Shown piece by piece: positions 41,845-50,354 of a DNA stretch of 64,000 nt. Both the position numbers and the translations under genes were made by a program. This stretch comes from Curtobacterium sp. MMLR14_010 (GTDB lineage: Bacteria; Actinomycetota; Actinomycetes; Actinomycetales; Microbacteriaceae): NCBI RefSeq assembly GCF_001865015.1, contig NZ_MJGV01000079.1:134064-198063 (forward strand), read 5' to 3'. Position 1 is the first letter of the stretch, and each line of letters opens with the position of its first letter. A model generated the notes under the pieces. That model made no database searches and had not been told where the DNA came from. It saw only the letters and a program-made list of their open reading frames with translations.

Positions 41845-42075
41845 GTGACCGACCAGCACGACGACATCGCCGACCGCGTCGCATCGACCCGCGCCCAGCT
41901 CTTCGACACCCTCGACGCGATCGAGGACAAGCTCAACCTGCCGAAGCAGCTCGGCATCGCCGCGTCGAAGGTGAAGCGCGGCGTCGTCGAGAAGCGCCCC
42001 GAGTACCTGGCCGGGGTCGCAGCGGGCGTGACGGTGGTCGGGGGTATCGTCGTGCTGGTACTCCGACGGCGGTAG
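41845..42075 (+). CDS. DUF3618 membrane protein
   Basis: This 76-residue protein has an N-terminal helix typical of DUF3618 (ADRVASTRAQLFDTLDAIEDKL) and one C-terminal membrane segment (YLAGVAAGVTVVGGIVVLVL). The GTG start has GAGGAG upstream. It completes a trio often found together in actinobacteria. Confidence 0.82.
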   Translation: MTDQHDDIADRVASTRAQLFDTLDAIEDKLNLPKQLGIAASKVKRGVVEKRPEYLAGVAAGVTVVGGIVVLVLRRR

Positions 42076-42108
42076 ATCCGACAGGGGTCGCCCGCGGTCA
42101 CGGGGTGC

Positions 42109-42130
42109 TCGCCGGTGTGGGGACCGGCGA
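42109..42130 (+). terminator. Hairpin after DUF3618 gene
   Basis: TCGCCGGT (42109-42116) pairs exactly with ACCGGCGA (42123-42130) across a 6-nt G-rich loop, between the membrane trio and chdC. There is no T run. Confidence 0.5.
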
Positions 42131-42153
42131 CGACCATTCCTTGCAACCGATAG

Positions 42154-42159
42154 GACAAT
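42154..42159 (+). promoter_or_regulatory. -10 element of chdC
   Basis: GACAAT is 7 nt before the ATG at 42167; this spacing favours that ATG over the one at 42158. Confidence 0.5.
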
Positions 42160-42166
42160 GGACCTC

Positions 42167-42937
42167 ATGAGTTCCACCGTGCCCGCGCACGACAGCACCA
42201 ACCCGAACGACAGCACCTCCCCTCACAGCAGCTCGGCGCACGAGACCGCGCCGGACTCGGGCATCGACCCGAACCTGCTGACGGCCTACGCCCTCTGGGC
42301 CGTGTTCCGCCGCCCCGTCGGGCAGGTCACCCGCGTCGGTGACGACGGCGTCGCCGAACTGGACGCAGTAGTCGCCCGCGGCGCCGAGCACGGCGTCACG
42401 ATCCGCGGCTTCTACGACGTCTCCGGCTTCCGCGCCGACGCCGACGTGATGATCTGGCTGCACGGTGACGACGCCCAGGCGATCCAGGCGGTGCTGCGCG
42501 ACGTCCGTCGGACCGCGCTCTTCCAGGACGCCGAACCCGTCTGGCACGCGATGGCCATGCACCGCGAGGCCGAGTTCAACAAGCGGCACACCCCCGCGTT
42601 CCTCCGCGGCAAGGACCCCGAGGCCTGGATCACGGTGTACCCGTTCGTCCGGTCCTACGAGTGGTACCTCCTGCCGGAAGAGGAACGCTCGAAGATGCTC
42701 CGCGACCACGGCATCCAGGGCGCCAAGTACCGCCGCGTCCTGACGAACACCATCGCGTCCTTCGCGCTCGGCGACTACGAGTGGATCCTGCCGCTCGAGA
42801 GCCCCGACCTCGTCGACCTCGTCGACCTGATGCGCGACCTCCGCTACACCGAAGCCCGCATGCACGTGCGCGAAGAAGTCCCCTTCTACACGGGTCGTCG
42901 CGTGACGACCGCCGAACTCCCGGAGGTGCTGTCATGA
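42167..42937 (+). CDS. chdC: Coproheme decarboxylase (HemQ/ChdC)
   Basis: This 256-residue protein of the chlorite-dismutase superfamily converts iron coproporphyrin III to haem b with peroxide. Family features include TAYALWAVFRRP, RGFYDVSGFRADADVMIWLHG, VYPFVRSYEWYLLPEEERSKM with the reactive Tyr region, and LRDHGIQGAKY with the candidate haem-ligating His. The first ~35 residues are a Ser/Thr/Asp-rich disordered tail. It overlaps hemH by 4 bp. Confidence 0.93.
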   Translation: MSSTVPAHDSTNPNDSTSPHSSSAHETAPDSGIDPNLLTAYALWAVFRRPVGQVTRVGDDGVAELDAVVARGAEHGVTIRGFYDVSGFRADADVMIWLHGDDAQAIQAVLRDVRRTALFQDAEPVWHAMAMHREAEFNKRHTPAFLRGKDPEAWITVYPFVRSYEWYLLPEEERSKMLRDHGIQGAKYRRVLTNTIASFALGDYEWILPLESPDLVDLVDLMRDLRYTEARMHVREEVPFYTGRRVTTAELPEVLS

Positions 42938-44169
42938 CCGACACCAGCCAGATCTCGAACGGTCGCCCCGTCCTCGCCGCCACGGCAGCTGCCGCGTCCG
43001 GCCCCGAGCACGTCGAGGTCCCGACGACGTACGACGCCATCCTGCTCGCCGGCTTCGGCGGTCCCGAGGGCCAGGACGACGTCATCCCGTTCCTCCGCAA
43101 CGTCACCCGTGGCCGCGGCATCCCGGACGAGCGACTCGAAGAGGTCGCCCACCACTACCGGCACTTCGGCGGCGTCAGCCCGATCAACGCGCAGAACCGC
43201 GCGCTCAAGGCCGCGCTCGAAGCCGAGCTCGAGCGTCGTGGCATCGACATGCCCGTGCTCTGGGGCAACCGCAACTGGGACCCCTACCTCGCCGACGCCT
43301 TCAAGGAGGCGGCCGACAAGGGCTACGGCAAGCTCATCGCGATCGCCACGAGCGCCTACTCGTCGTTCTCCAGCTGCCGCCAGTACCGCGAGGACTACGC
43401 GCGCGTGCTCGACGAGACCGGCCTGATCGACACGATCCAGATCGACAAGGTCCGGCAGTTCTTCGACCACCCCGGCTTCGTGCAGCCCTTCGTCGACGGC
43501 GTCCGTGACGGCCTCGCCCGCGCGATCGCCGAGAACGACGGTCTCGACATCGCCACCGAGCTGCGCATCCTGTTCTCCACCCACTCGATCCCGTCGACCG
43601 ACGCAGCCAAGTCGGGCCCGGACTTCCGGGGCTTCGGCGACGGCGGTGCGTACGCCGCCCAGCACGAGGCCGTCGCACAGGTCGTCCTCGACCAGGCCTG
43701 GGCCGAGCTCACCGAGCAGCCGGAGCACGCGCACCTGCAGGGCACGACGAAGCCCACGTGGAAGCTCGTCTACCAGTCGCGGTCGGGCCCCCCGACGCAG
43801 CCGTGGCTCGAGCCCGACATCAACGACTACATGAACGAGGAGCTCAAGGGCGGCCCCACCCGCGCCGTGCTCATCGTGCCGCTCGGCTTCGTCAGCGACC
43901 ACATGGAGGTCATGTGGGACCTCGACGAGGAAGCCACCGAGACCGCCGGTGAGCTCGGCTACTGGTCGCTCCGCACGCAGACGCCCGGCATCGACCCGGC
44001 CTACGTCGCGGGCCTGATCGACCTGGTCCTCGAGCGCGTCAACGGCGTGCCGACGTCCGAGCGTCCGCACGTCACGGACATCGGCCCCTGGTACGACGTC
44101 TGCCGTCCCGGCTGCTGCGAGAACGAGCGGGCCGGGTTCAAGCCGGCTGCCGCGGGTCTGGCGCCGTGA
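42934..44169 (+). CDS. hemH: Ferrochelatase (coproporphyrin type, likely Fe-S)
   Basis: This 411-residue enzyme inserts iron into the porphyrin. It begins after an Ala/Ser-rich leader with DAILLAGFGGPEG and contains HYRHFGGVSPINAQN. The metal-site region FSTHSIPSTDA and IVPLGFVSDHMEVMWDLD are also typical. Cys148 and the C-terminal C390, C394, C395 (DVCRPGCCEN) are placed like the [2Fe-2S] ligands of mycobacterial ferrochelatases. It overlaps chdC and hemC by 4 bp each. Confidence 0.93.
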   Translation: MTDTSQISNGRPVLAATAAAASGPEHVEVPTTYDAILLAGFGGPEGQDDVIPFLRNVTRGRGIPDERLEEVAHHYRHFGGVSPINAQNRALKAALEAELERRGIDMPVLWGNRNWDPYLADAFKEAADKGYGKLIAIATSAYSSFSSCRQYREDYARVLDETGLIDTIQIDKVRQFFDHPGFVQPFVDGVRDGLARAIAENDGLDIATELRILFSTHSIPSTDAAKSGPDFRGFGDGGAYAAQHEAVAQVVLDQAWAELTEQPEHAHLQGTTKPTWKLVYQSRSGPPTQPWLEPDINDYMNEELKGGPTRAVLIVPLGFVSDHMEVMWDLDEEATETAGELGYWSLRTQTPGIDPAYVAGLIDLVLERVNGVPTSERPHVTDIGPWYDVCRPGCCENERAGFKPAAAGLAP

Positions 44170-45185
44170 CCGAGGACACCCCGACGCCGATCCGCCTCGG
44201 CACCCGCGCCAGTCGCCTGGCGGTCGCCCAGTCCCAGGACGTGGCCGACCGCCTGGCGGCGGTGTCGGGGCGCCCCGTCGAGCTCGTCACCGTCACGAGC
44301 GAGGGCGACACGAACCGCGCCTCCCTCGCGAGCCTCGGCGGCACCGGCGTGTTCGCCAGTGCCCTGCGGGAGGCCCTCGTCGCGGGAGAGGTCGACGTCC
44401 TCGTCCACTCCCTCAAGGACCTGCCCACCGCGCCGTACCCGGGGCTGACCATCGCCGCCGTGCCCAAGCGCGCGGACGCCCGCGACGTCCTGGTCGCCAG
44501 GAACGCCGCGACGATCGACACCCTGCCCGAGCACGCCAAGGTCGGTACGGGGTCACCGCGTCGCGCCGCGCAGCTCCGTGCGAAGCGCCCGGACATCGAC
44601 GTCGTGGACATCCGCGGCAACATCGACACCCGGCTCGGTCGGGTGGACGACGACCTCGACGCCGTGGTGCTCGCCGCCGCCGGACTCAGCCGCATCGACC
44701 GCCTCGGCGAGGCCACCGAACTGCTCGACCTCGGCTTCTGGCCGAGCGCGCCGGGGCAGGGCGCGCTGGCGATCGAGACCCGCGCTGACGAGTCCGACCG
44801 CAACCTGCTCGCCGCGCTGCGCAAGATCGACCACGCCCCGACCCGCCTCACGGTGGCGGCGGAGCGGGAGGTCCTCGCCAAGCTCGAGGCCGGCTGCTCG
44901 GCCCCGATCGGTGCCACGGCCATCGTCGACACCGAGATGCTGCTCGTCTCCGCCACGGTCTACCGTCCCGACGGCACCGAGTACCGCACCGCGTCCCACG
45001 CCGCGGTCCTCGACGGCTCCCCGCAGGACCGCCTCGACGAGGCCCTCGAGGTCGGTGGTCGCGTCGCGACCGAGCTGCTCGAGAACGGCGCGGGCGAGCT
45101 CGCCGACCTGGCCGACACGGTCGCCGAGGACACCACCGACGGCCCGTACACCGCAGGCCCGGGTCTCGCGACCCCGGCAGAGTAG
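44166..45185 (+). CDS. hemC: Hydroxymethylbilane synthase
   Basis: This 339-residue porphobilinogen deaminase polymerises four porphobilinogens. IRLGTRASRLAVAQ, DVLVHSLKDLPT, GTGSPRRAAQLRAKRP and VDIRGNIDTRLG are standard. The cofactor-binding Cys is in EAGCSAPIGA. The last ~30 residues are an acidic extension. The GTG start overlaps the hemH stop (GTGA). Confidence 0.96.
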   Translation: MTEDTPTPIRLGTRASRLAVAQSQDVADRLAAVSGRPVELVTVTSEGDTNRASLASLGGTGVFASALREALVAGEVDVLVHSLKDLPTAPYPGLTIAAVPKRADARDVLVARNAATIDTLPEHAKVGTGSPRRAAQLRAKRPDIDVVDIRGNIDTRLGRVDDDLDAVVLAAAGLSRIDRLGEATELLDLGFWPSAPGQGALAIETRADESDRNLLAALRKIDHAPTRLTVAAEREVLAKLEAGCSAPIGATAIVDTEMLLVSATVYRPDGTEYRTASHAAVLDGSPQDRLDEALEVGGRVATELLENGAGELADLADTVAEDTTDGPYTAGPGLATPAE

Positions 45186-45237
45186 GACGACCACCACGAC
45201 CCCCGCCGTCGCCGCCACGGACCAGGACCCACCCCCG

Positions 45238-46026
45238 GTGGTCCTCGTCCCGCGCGGTGGCGCGTGGGGTGACCGGGTCGCGGCAGCCGCACGCGAGCGC
45301 GGGCTCGACCCCGTGGTCGTGCCGCTCATCGCGACCGAGCCGCCGGTTGACGCAGCCGAGCTCGACCGTGCGGTCGGTCGTCTGGTCGCCTCCCACCCGG
45401 ACGGGAGGCCCCACTCGCCCTCCAGCGTCGGTGACCAGCCCGACGTGGCCGGGTACACCTGGCTCGTGGTGACCAGTGCGACGGCCGTCACGGTGCTCGC
45501 CGGACGCGTGCCGAGCCTCCCGTCCGGTCTGTCGGTGGCGGCGGTCGGTGAGCCGACCGCGCGTGCCGCCCGTGCTGCCGGGTGGCCCGTCGCCCTCGTG
45601 CCGCAGGACGCCTCGGCGGCGGCCCTCGTCGCTGCCCTGCCGGACACCGACGGCACCGTCCTGTTCCCCCGCTCCGAGATCGCCGCACCGACCCTCGTCG
45701 ACGGGCTGCGCTCCCGCGGCATCGCCGTCGACGACGTGGAGGCGTACCGTACCGTGGGGACCGGCGACGAGCCGGTCGCCCTCGACCCGACGCCCGACGC
45801 GGTGCTCGTGACGAGCGGCAGTGTCGCCCGCGAGATCGCCCGCCGGATGACCCCGCTCGACCCCAGGACCCTCGTGGCCTGCATCGGTCCCGGCACCGCC
45901 ACCGACGCCCGGGCAGCCGGTCTGACGGTCCACGTGGTCGCACCGACCAGGTCCGCCGAAGCCCTCCTCGACGCCGTCGTCGAGGCCCTGCACCAACCCG
46001 CCCCCCACCAGGAAGGTCACCCGTGA
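45238..46026 (+). CDS. hemD: Uroporphyrinogen-III synthase
   Basis: This two-domain protein of at least 262 residues has low family conservation but includes VLVPRGGAWGDRV, WLVVTSATAVTVLAGR, AAVGEPTARAARAAG, VLFPRSEIAAPTLVDGL, VEAYRTV, VLVTSGSVAREI and CIGPGTATDARAAG. The first standard start is GTG at 45238. The frame is open back to hemC, and an ACG at 45187, 2 nt after the hemC stop, is in frame with a plausible N-terminus. The ends of translation are therefore uncertain by 17 residues. Confidence 0.88.
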   Translation: MVLVPRGGAWGDRVAAAARERGLDPVVVPLIATEPPVDAAELDRAVGRLVASHPDGRPHSPSSVGDQPDVAGYTWLVVTSATAVTVLAGRVPSLPSGLSVAAVGEPTARAARAAGWPVALVPQDASAAALVAALPDTDGTVLFPRSEIAAPTLVDGLRSRGIAVDDVEAYRTVGTGDEPVALDPTPDAVLVTSGSVAREIARRMTPLDPRTLVACIGPGTATDARAAGLTVHVVAPTRSAEALLDAVVEALHQPAPHQEGHP

Positions 46027-47078
46027 CTGGACGCTTCCCGCAGGTCCGCCCCCGACGACTGCGTGCCACCCCCGCCATGCGACGGCTCGTCGCCGAGACC
46101 CGGCTGCACCCGGCCGAGCTCGTGCTGCCGATGTTCATCCGCGAAGGCGCCACCGACGCCGTCGACATCTCGAGCATGCCGGGCGTGCAGCAGCACTCGC
46201 TCGACTCGTTCCGTCGGGCGCTCGTGGGTGCGGCGGAGCAGGGCGTCGGCGGGGTCAACCTGTTCGGCGTACCTGTCACGAAGGACGCCGACGGCTCCGG
46301 CGCGACCGACCCGGACGGCATCCTCAACGTGGCGATCCGGGTGGCGCGTGAAGAGGTCGGGGACGCCCTCGTGGTGCAGTCCGACCTGTGCCTCGACGAG
46401 TTCACCGACCACGGACACTGTGGCGTGCTGGCGGCTGACGCCTCGGTCGACAACGACGCCACGCTGCTGCGCTACCGCGACATGGCGGTCGCCCAGGCCG
46501 AGGCGGGCGCCGAGCTCGTCTGCCTGAGCGGGATGATGGACGGCCAGATCGCCGCCGCGCGGGACGCCCTCGACACCGCCGGGCACTCGGGCACCGCGCT
46601 GCTGGCGTACGCCGCGAAGTACGCCTCGGCGTTCTACGGCCCCTTCCGTGAGGCCGTGTCGTCCTCGCTCGTGGGGGACCGGCGGACGTACCAGATCGAC
46701 GCCGCCAACGGTCGACAGGGCCTGCGCGAGGTCGCCCTCGACGTCGACGAGGGCGCCGACATCGTCATGGTGAAGCCCGCGATGAGCTACCTCGACGTCC
46801 TCGCCGAGACCGCGGCGACCTCGCCCGTGCCGGTGTGGGCGTACCAGATCTCCGGCGAGTACGCGATGATCACCGCGGCCGCCCAGAACGGCTGGATCGA
46901 CCGTGACGCCGCCGCGATGGAGTCGCTCGTCGGCATCAAGCGCGCCGGCGCGGACGCGATCCTGACCTACTTCGCCGTGGACATCGCGCGGAAGCTCAAC
47001 GAGGAAGCGGGCCTCCGCACCTCGGGCAGCACCGCGGACGTCGCCGGCATCGCCTCGACCGGGAAGGCCCCAGAATGA
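46023..47078 (+). CDS. hemB: Delta-aminolevulinic acid dehydratase
   Basis: This 351-residue enzyme condenses two aminolevulinates to porphobilinogen. It contains [26 protein letters not shown] (Asp-containing metal site rather than the all-Cys zinc site), [15 protein letters not shown] and [12 protein letters not shown], each with an active-site Lys. The C-terminal ~20 residues ([19 protein letters not shown]) are extra. The GTG overlaps the hemD stop, and the stop overlaps hemL. Confidence 0.96.
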   Translation: MTGRFPQVRPRRLRATPAMRRLVAETRLHPAELVLPMFIREGATDAVDISSMPGVQQHSLDSFRRALVGAAEQGVGGVNLFGVPVTKDADGSGATDPDGILNVAIRVAREEVGDALVVQSDLCLDEFTDHGHCGVLAADASVDNDATLLRYRDMAVAQAEAGAELVCLSGMMDGQIAAARDALDTAGHSGTALLAYAAKYASAFYGPFREAVSSSLVGDRRTYQIDAANGRQGLREVALDVDEGADIVMVKPAMSYLDVLAETAATSPVPVWAYQISGEYAMITAAAQNGWIDRDAAAMESLVGIKRAGADAILTYFAVDIARKLNEEAGLRTSGSTADVAGIASTGKAPE

Positions 47079-48418
47079 CCACGGCACCGACCACGAACGG
47101 CCAGCTCTTCAGCCGTGCGAAGAACAGCATCCCCGGCGGCGTGAACTCGCCCGTCCGCGCGTACGGCTCGGTCGGCGGCACGCCCCGCTTCCTCGTCGCC
47201 GCGAAGGGCGCGTACGTCACCGACGCCGAGGGTCGCGAGTACGTCGACCTCGTCGCCTCGTGGGGCCCGGCGATCCTCGGGCACGCCCACCCGGGCACCG
47301 TCGAGGCCGTGCAGCAGGCCGCCGCGCGCGGGCTGTCGTTCGGCGCGTCGACGCCGGGGGAGACCGAGCTCGCCGAACTCGTGAAGCAGCGGGTCTCGGT
47401 CGACGGCGACGGGCCCATCGAGAAGCTCCGCATGGTGTCCACCGGCACCGAGGCCACGATGACGGCGATCCGTCTCGCCCGCGGCTACACCGGCCGTGAC
47501 CTCCTGGTGAAGTTCGCCGGGCACTACCACGGCCACTCCGACTCGCTGCTGGCCGAGGCCGGTTCCGGCGTCGCGACCCTGGCGATGCCGGGCAGTGCGG
47601 GCATCACCGCCGAGACGGCCGCGCAGACGCTCGTGCTGCCGTACAACGACCTCGACGCCGTGCGCGCCGCGTTCGACACCCACTCCGAGCGCATCGCCGC
47701 CGTCATCGTCGAGAGCGCTGCCGCCAACATGGGCGTCCTGGCGCCCGATCGCGGCTTCAACCGCGAGCTGGCCCGGATCACGCAGGCGCAGGGCGCGCTG
47801 CTCATCGTCGACGAGGTGCTGACCGGCTTCCGCGTCGGTGCGGCCGGCTGGTGGGGCCTCGAGGCCTCGAAGGTCGTCCCCGACGGCGCCGGGTGGAAGC
47901 CCGACCTCATCACGTTCGGCAAGGTCATCGGCGGCGGCATGCCCCTCGCCGCACTCGGTGGTCGTCGCGAGGTCATGGACTTCCTCGCCCCGCTCGGCCC
48001 CGTCTACCAGGCCGGCACCCTGTCCGGGAACCCGCTCGCGGTCGCCGCGGGCATCGCCACGCTCCGTGCGGCGACGCCGGAGGTCTACGCGCACCTCGAC
48101 CGCACCGCAGCGACCATCGCGGCCGCGACGAGCGAAGCACTCTCCGCCGAGGGCGTCGCCCACAGCGTGCAGCGTGCCGGCAACCTGTTCTCGTTCGCGT
48201 TCTCCGAGCAGGCGCCGCGCAACTACGACGACGTCCGGGCGCAGGACGTCTGGCGGTACGCACCGTTCTTCCACGCCATGCTCGACGCCGGGGTGACCCT
48301 GCCGCCGAGTGTGTTCGAGGCGTGGTTCGTCACCGCGGCCCACGACGAGCGTGCCGTCGGGCGGGTGCTCGACGCGCTGCCGGCTGCGGCGAAGGCTGCG
48401 GCGGCCGCGACGGTCTGA
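47075..48418 (+). CDS. hemL: Glutamate-1-semialdehyde 2,1-aminomutase
   Basis: This 447-residue PLP enzyme makes 5-aminolevulinate. It contains [50 protein letters not shown], and the PLP lysine in [19 protein letters not shown]. It overlaps hemB by 4 bp and ends the haem operon. Its stop is followed directly by an array of short palindromes. Confidence 0.96.
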   Translation: MTTAPTTNGQLFSRAKNSIPGGVNSPVRAYGSVGGTPRFLVAAKGAYVTDAEGREYVDLVASWGPAILGHAHPGTVEAVQQAAARGLSFGASTPGETELAELVKQRVSVDGDGPIEKLRMVSTGTEATMTAIRLARGYTGRDLLVKFAGHYHGHSDSLLAEAGSGVATLAMPGSAGITAETAAQTLVLPYNDLDAVRAAFDTHSERIAAVIVESAAANMGVLAPDRGFNRELARITQAQGALLIVDEVLTGFRVGAAGWWGLEASKVVPDGAGWKPDLITFGKVIGGGMPLAALGGRREVMDFLAPLGPVYQAGTLSGNPLAVAAGIATLRAATPEVYAHLDRTAATIAAATSEALSAEGVAHSVQRAGNLFSFAFSEQAPRNYDDVRAQDVWRYAPFFHAMLDAGVTLPPSVFEAWFVTAAHDERAVGRVLDALPAAAKAAAAATV

Positions 48419-48441
48419 CGCGCGGGCGGCGCCGGCGTCCC

Positions 48442-48727
48442 GAGACGCCGGTGTCTGGCGCGAGACGGGGGTGTCTGGCGAGTGTGGAGTGTGTCGAGAC
48501 GCCGGTGTCTGGGTGAGACGCCGCCGAAGTCTCCAGACGCCGCGGAAATTGGCGGCGTCTCGGCGAAGGTGAGGCGTCTCGTCGAGACACCGGCGTCTCG
48601 CACCACTCGGGCGGTCGGATCCTCACCGAAACACCGGCGTCTCACGTGTGACGGTCCTGTCCTCGTCGAGACACCGGCGTCTCGGCGACACCCCGAGGGG
48701 CCGGCCGTAGGCCGAGACGGGCGTCTC
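48442..48727. repeat. Array of GAGACRCCGGYGTCTC palindromes
   Basis: Eight copies or variants of a 14-19-bp palindrome lie within 286 bp after hemL. Three at 48442, 48462 and 48496 end GTGTCTG. One with a longer centre is at 48515-48533. Three at 48584, 48628 and 48668 read GAGACACCGGCGTCTC or one change from it. A shorter one at 48714-48727 overlaps the stop of the ABC ATPase gene. An additional inverted repeat, AGACGCCGC/GCGGCGTCT, is at 48535-48560. The region has no convincing gene and lies between convergent genes. Confidence 0.85.
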
Positions 48728-49547
48728 ACGCCCCGCGCGACGACCTGGAGGCTCGCCCCGGCTCCGCAGCGCGGCGTGCGTGCCAGCGCCCCTCGTCCCG
48801 CACGATGACGAGCGGGAAGTCGAACGCGTGGGACACCGCCGCCGAGGTGATGACGTCCTCCGCGGGACCCTGCGCGACCGCGGCACCGTCCCGCAGCAGG
48901 AGCGCGTGCGAGGTCGAGGTCGGCAGGTCCTCGAGGTGGTGCGTGACCATCACGCTCCCGAGCTCGGGGTGCCGCTGACGCAGTGCGTCGACGGTGTCGA
49001 GCAGGTGCTCGCGGGCGGCGACGTCGAGCCCGGTCGCGGGCTCGTCCAGCAGCAGCAGCTCGGGCTCCGCCATCAGCGCCCGGGCGATGAGCGCACGGCC
49101 GCGTTCCCCCTGCGAGAGCACGGGCCAGCGGGCGTCGCTCCGTGGCGAGAGCCCCACGTCGGCGATGTGCTGCTCGGCACGCTCGACCTCGTCGTCCGTG
49201 GGGGACCACCGCGTCATCAGGTCGGTCGTGCCCGTCAGCCCGGTGAGCACGGTCTCGCGGACGGTCAGCGGCGAGAGCATGCGGTGGCGCGGGTCGACGT
49301 GGCCGATGCGCTCGCGGAGCGCCCGGACGTCGACCCGACCCAAGCGGTTCCCGAGGATCTCCACCGTGCCGGCGGAGGGGTGCCCGGTGGCGCCGAGCAC
49401 GGCGAGCAGGGTCGACTTGCCGGCACCGTTCGGCCCGAGGAGCGCCCAGTGCTCCCCGCGCCGGACGGTCAGGTCGACGTCGTGCAACAGGTCACGGCCC
49501 GAGCGCGTCACGCGGACGCCCTCGGCGTGCAGGAGGACAGAGTTCAC
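48726..49547 (-). CDS. ABC transporter ATP-binding protein
   Basis: This ~273-residue ATPase has Walker A in LLGPNGAGKSTLLAVLG, signature VLSQGERGRALIARALM, Walker B LLLLDEPATGLD and the switch His in VMVTHHLEDLP. GTG at 49547 sits 6 nt after a GACGAT hexamer; an in-frame ATG at 49565 would add six residues. It resembles stand-alone molybdate/iron-type (ModF/FetA-like) ATPases. No permease is adjacent, so the partner is unknown. Confidence 0.88.
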   Translation of the reverse strand: MNSVLLHAEGVRVTRSGRDLLHDVDLTVRRGEHWALLGPNGAGKSTLLAVLGATGHPSAGTVEILGNRLGRVDVRALRERIGHVDPRHRMLSPLTVRETVLTGLTGTTDLMTRWSPTDDEVERAEQHIADVGLSPRSDARWPVLSQGERGRALIARALMAEPELLLLDEPATGLDVAAREHLLDTVDALRQRHPELGSVMVTHHLEDLPTSTSHALLLRDGAAVAQGPAEDVITSAAVSHAFDFPLVIVRDEGRWHARRAAEPGRASRSSRGA

Positions 49548-49553
49548 CACCCC

Positions 49554-49559
49554 ATCGTC
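49554..49559 (-). promoter_or_regulatory. -10 element of ABC ATPase gene
   Basis: GACGAT on the minus strand, 6 nt before the GTG at 49547. Confidence 0.35.
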
Positions 49560-49597
49560 GCGCATCCGGAGACCGACCCCGGACCCTGCCGCGGGTG

Positions 49598-50266
49598 TCA
49601 GGCCCGTGCGGCGCGGAGCGTCTGCAGGTGGTCGTCGAGCGTCCGGGCGAGTGCGCGGATCACGGCGGCGGCCGCTTCGCCGTCGCGCCCGGTCACGGCG
49701 GCGCGGAGCGGGTCGAGCGCCTGCTTGACGTCCCAGAAGATGAACTCCTCGGCGGTCAGCGCGAGGAACTGCACGCGCGGCACGAGGGAGCCCGTGAAGG
49801 TCTCGAGCAGGGCGTTGTCGGTCGCGCGCACGAGCAGGACCAGCAGGGCGGTGAGGTCACGGTTGACCGCGCGGTCCTCGGACTCGGCGTGGGAGCGGAG
49901 GTCCTCGATGATCCCGAGCGCTGCCTTCTCGCCGGCGGCGTCGAGCTTCGGGACACCCCAGCGGGCGCCGAGTTCGGCGAACCCGAGCATCACCTGGAGT
50001 GCGTCGTCGAACTGCTTCGCCGAGGGCGTCGCGATGCGGGTGTAGCGGTTCGCCTCCATGTCGACGAGGCCGTAGTCGACGAGCTTGGCGATCGCCTCGC
50101 GGATCGGCGTGCGGCTGACGCCGAGCCAGCGGACGAGCTCGTCGTCGTTGAGCCGCTCACCGGCCTGGAGCGTGCCGTCCTGGATCGCAGCGAGCATCTT
50201 CTCGAGCACCACGTCGCGCAGCAGCTTGCGCGGGGAGTTCTCGACGGTCGACTTGGGTACCGGCAT
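49598..50266 (-). CDS. GntR-family regulator (FCD/FadR type)
   Basis: This 222-residue regulator has a GntR winged helix at about 15-75 (LLRDVVLEKMLAAIQDGTLQ, GERLNDDELVRWLGVSRTPIREAIAKLVDYGLV). An all-helical C-terminal domain follows that binds a small acid with metal in related proteins. A GAGGAG site precedes the ATG. A CAAACGTTTG palindrome is ~60 bp upstream. The genes it controls are not clear; the reductase upstream on the same strand is a candidate. Confidence 0.9.
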   Translation of the reverse strand: MPVPKSTVENSPRKLLRDVVLEKMLAAIQDGTLQAGERLNDDELVRWLGVSRTPIREAIAKLVDYGLVDMEANRYTRIATPSAKQFDDALQVMLGFAELGARWGVPKLDAAGEKAALGIIEDLRSHAESEDRAVNRDLTALLVLLVRATDNALLETFTGSLVPRVQFLALTAEEFIFWDVKQALDPLRAAVTGRDGEAAAAVIRALARTLDDHLQTLRAARA

Positions 50267-50323
50267 TCCGGACTCCTCACGTGACGGACGGTCTTGTATC
50301 CCACATCCTAACGAGTCATTCTG

Positions 50324-50333
50324 CAAACGTTTG
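50324..50333. promoter_or_regulatory. CAAACGTTTG palindrome upstream of GntR gene
   Basis: A perfect 10-bp AT-rich palindrome lies in the 88-bp gap between the GntR and reductase genes. It may be the operator of the GntR protein, or of a LacI-type global regulator. Confidence 0.45.
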
Positions 50334-50354
50334 TGAATCGTGATGTTCCAGGGG

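Noticed and set aside
48442-48727. CRISPR array
   Set aside because: The repeated units are 14-19 bp palindromes with uneven spacing and no uniform 30-40-bp spacers; no cas genes are nearby.
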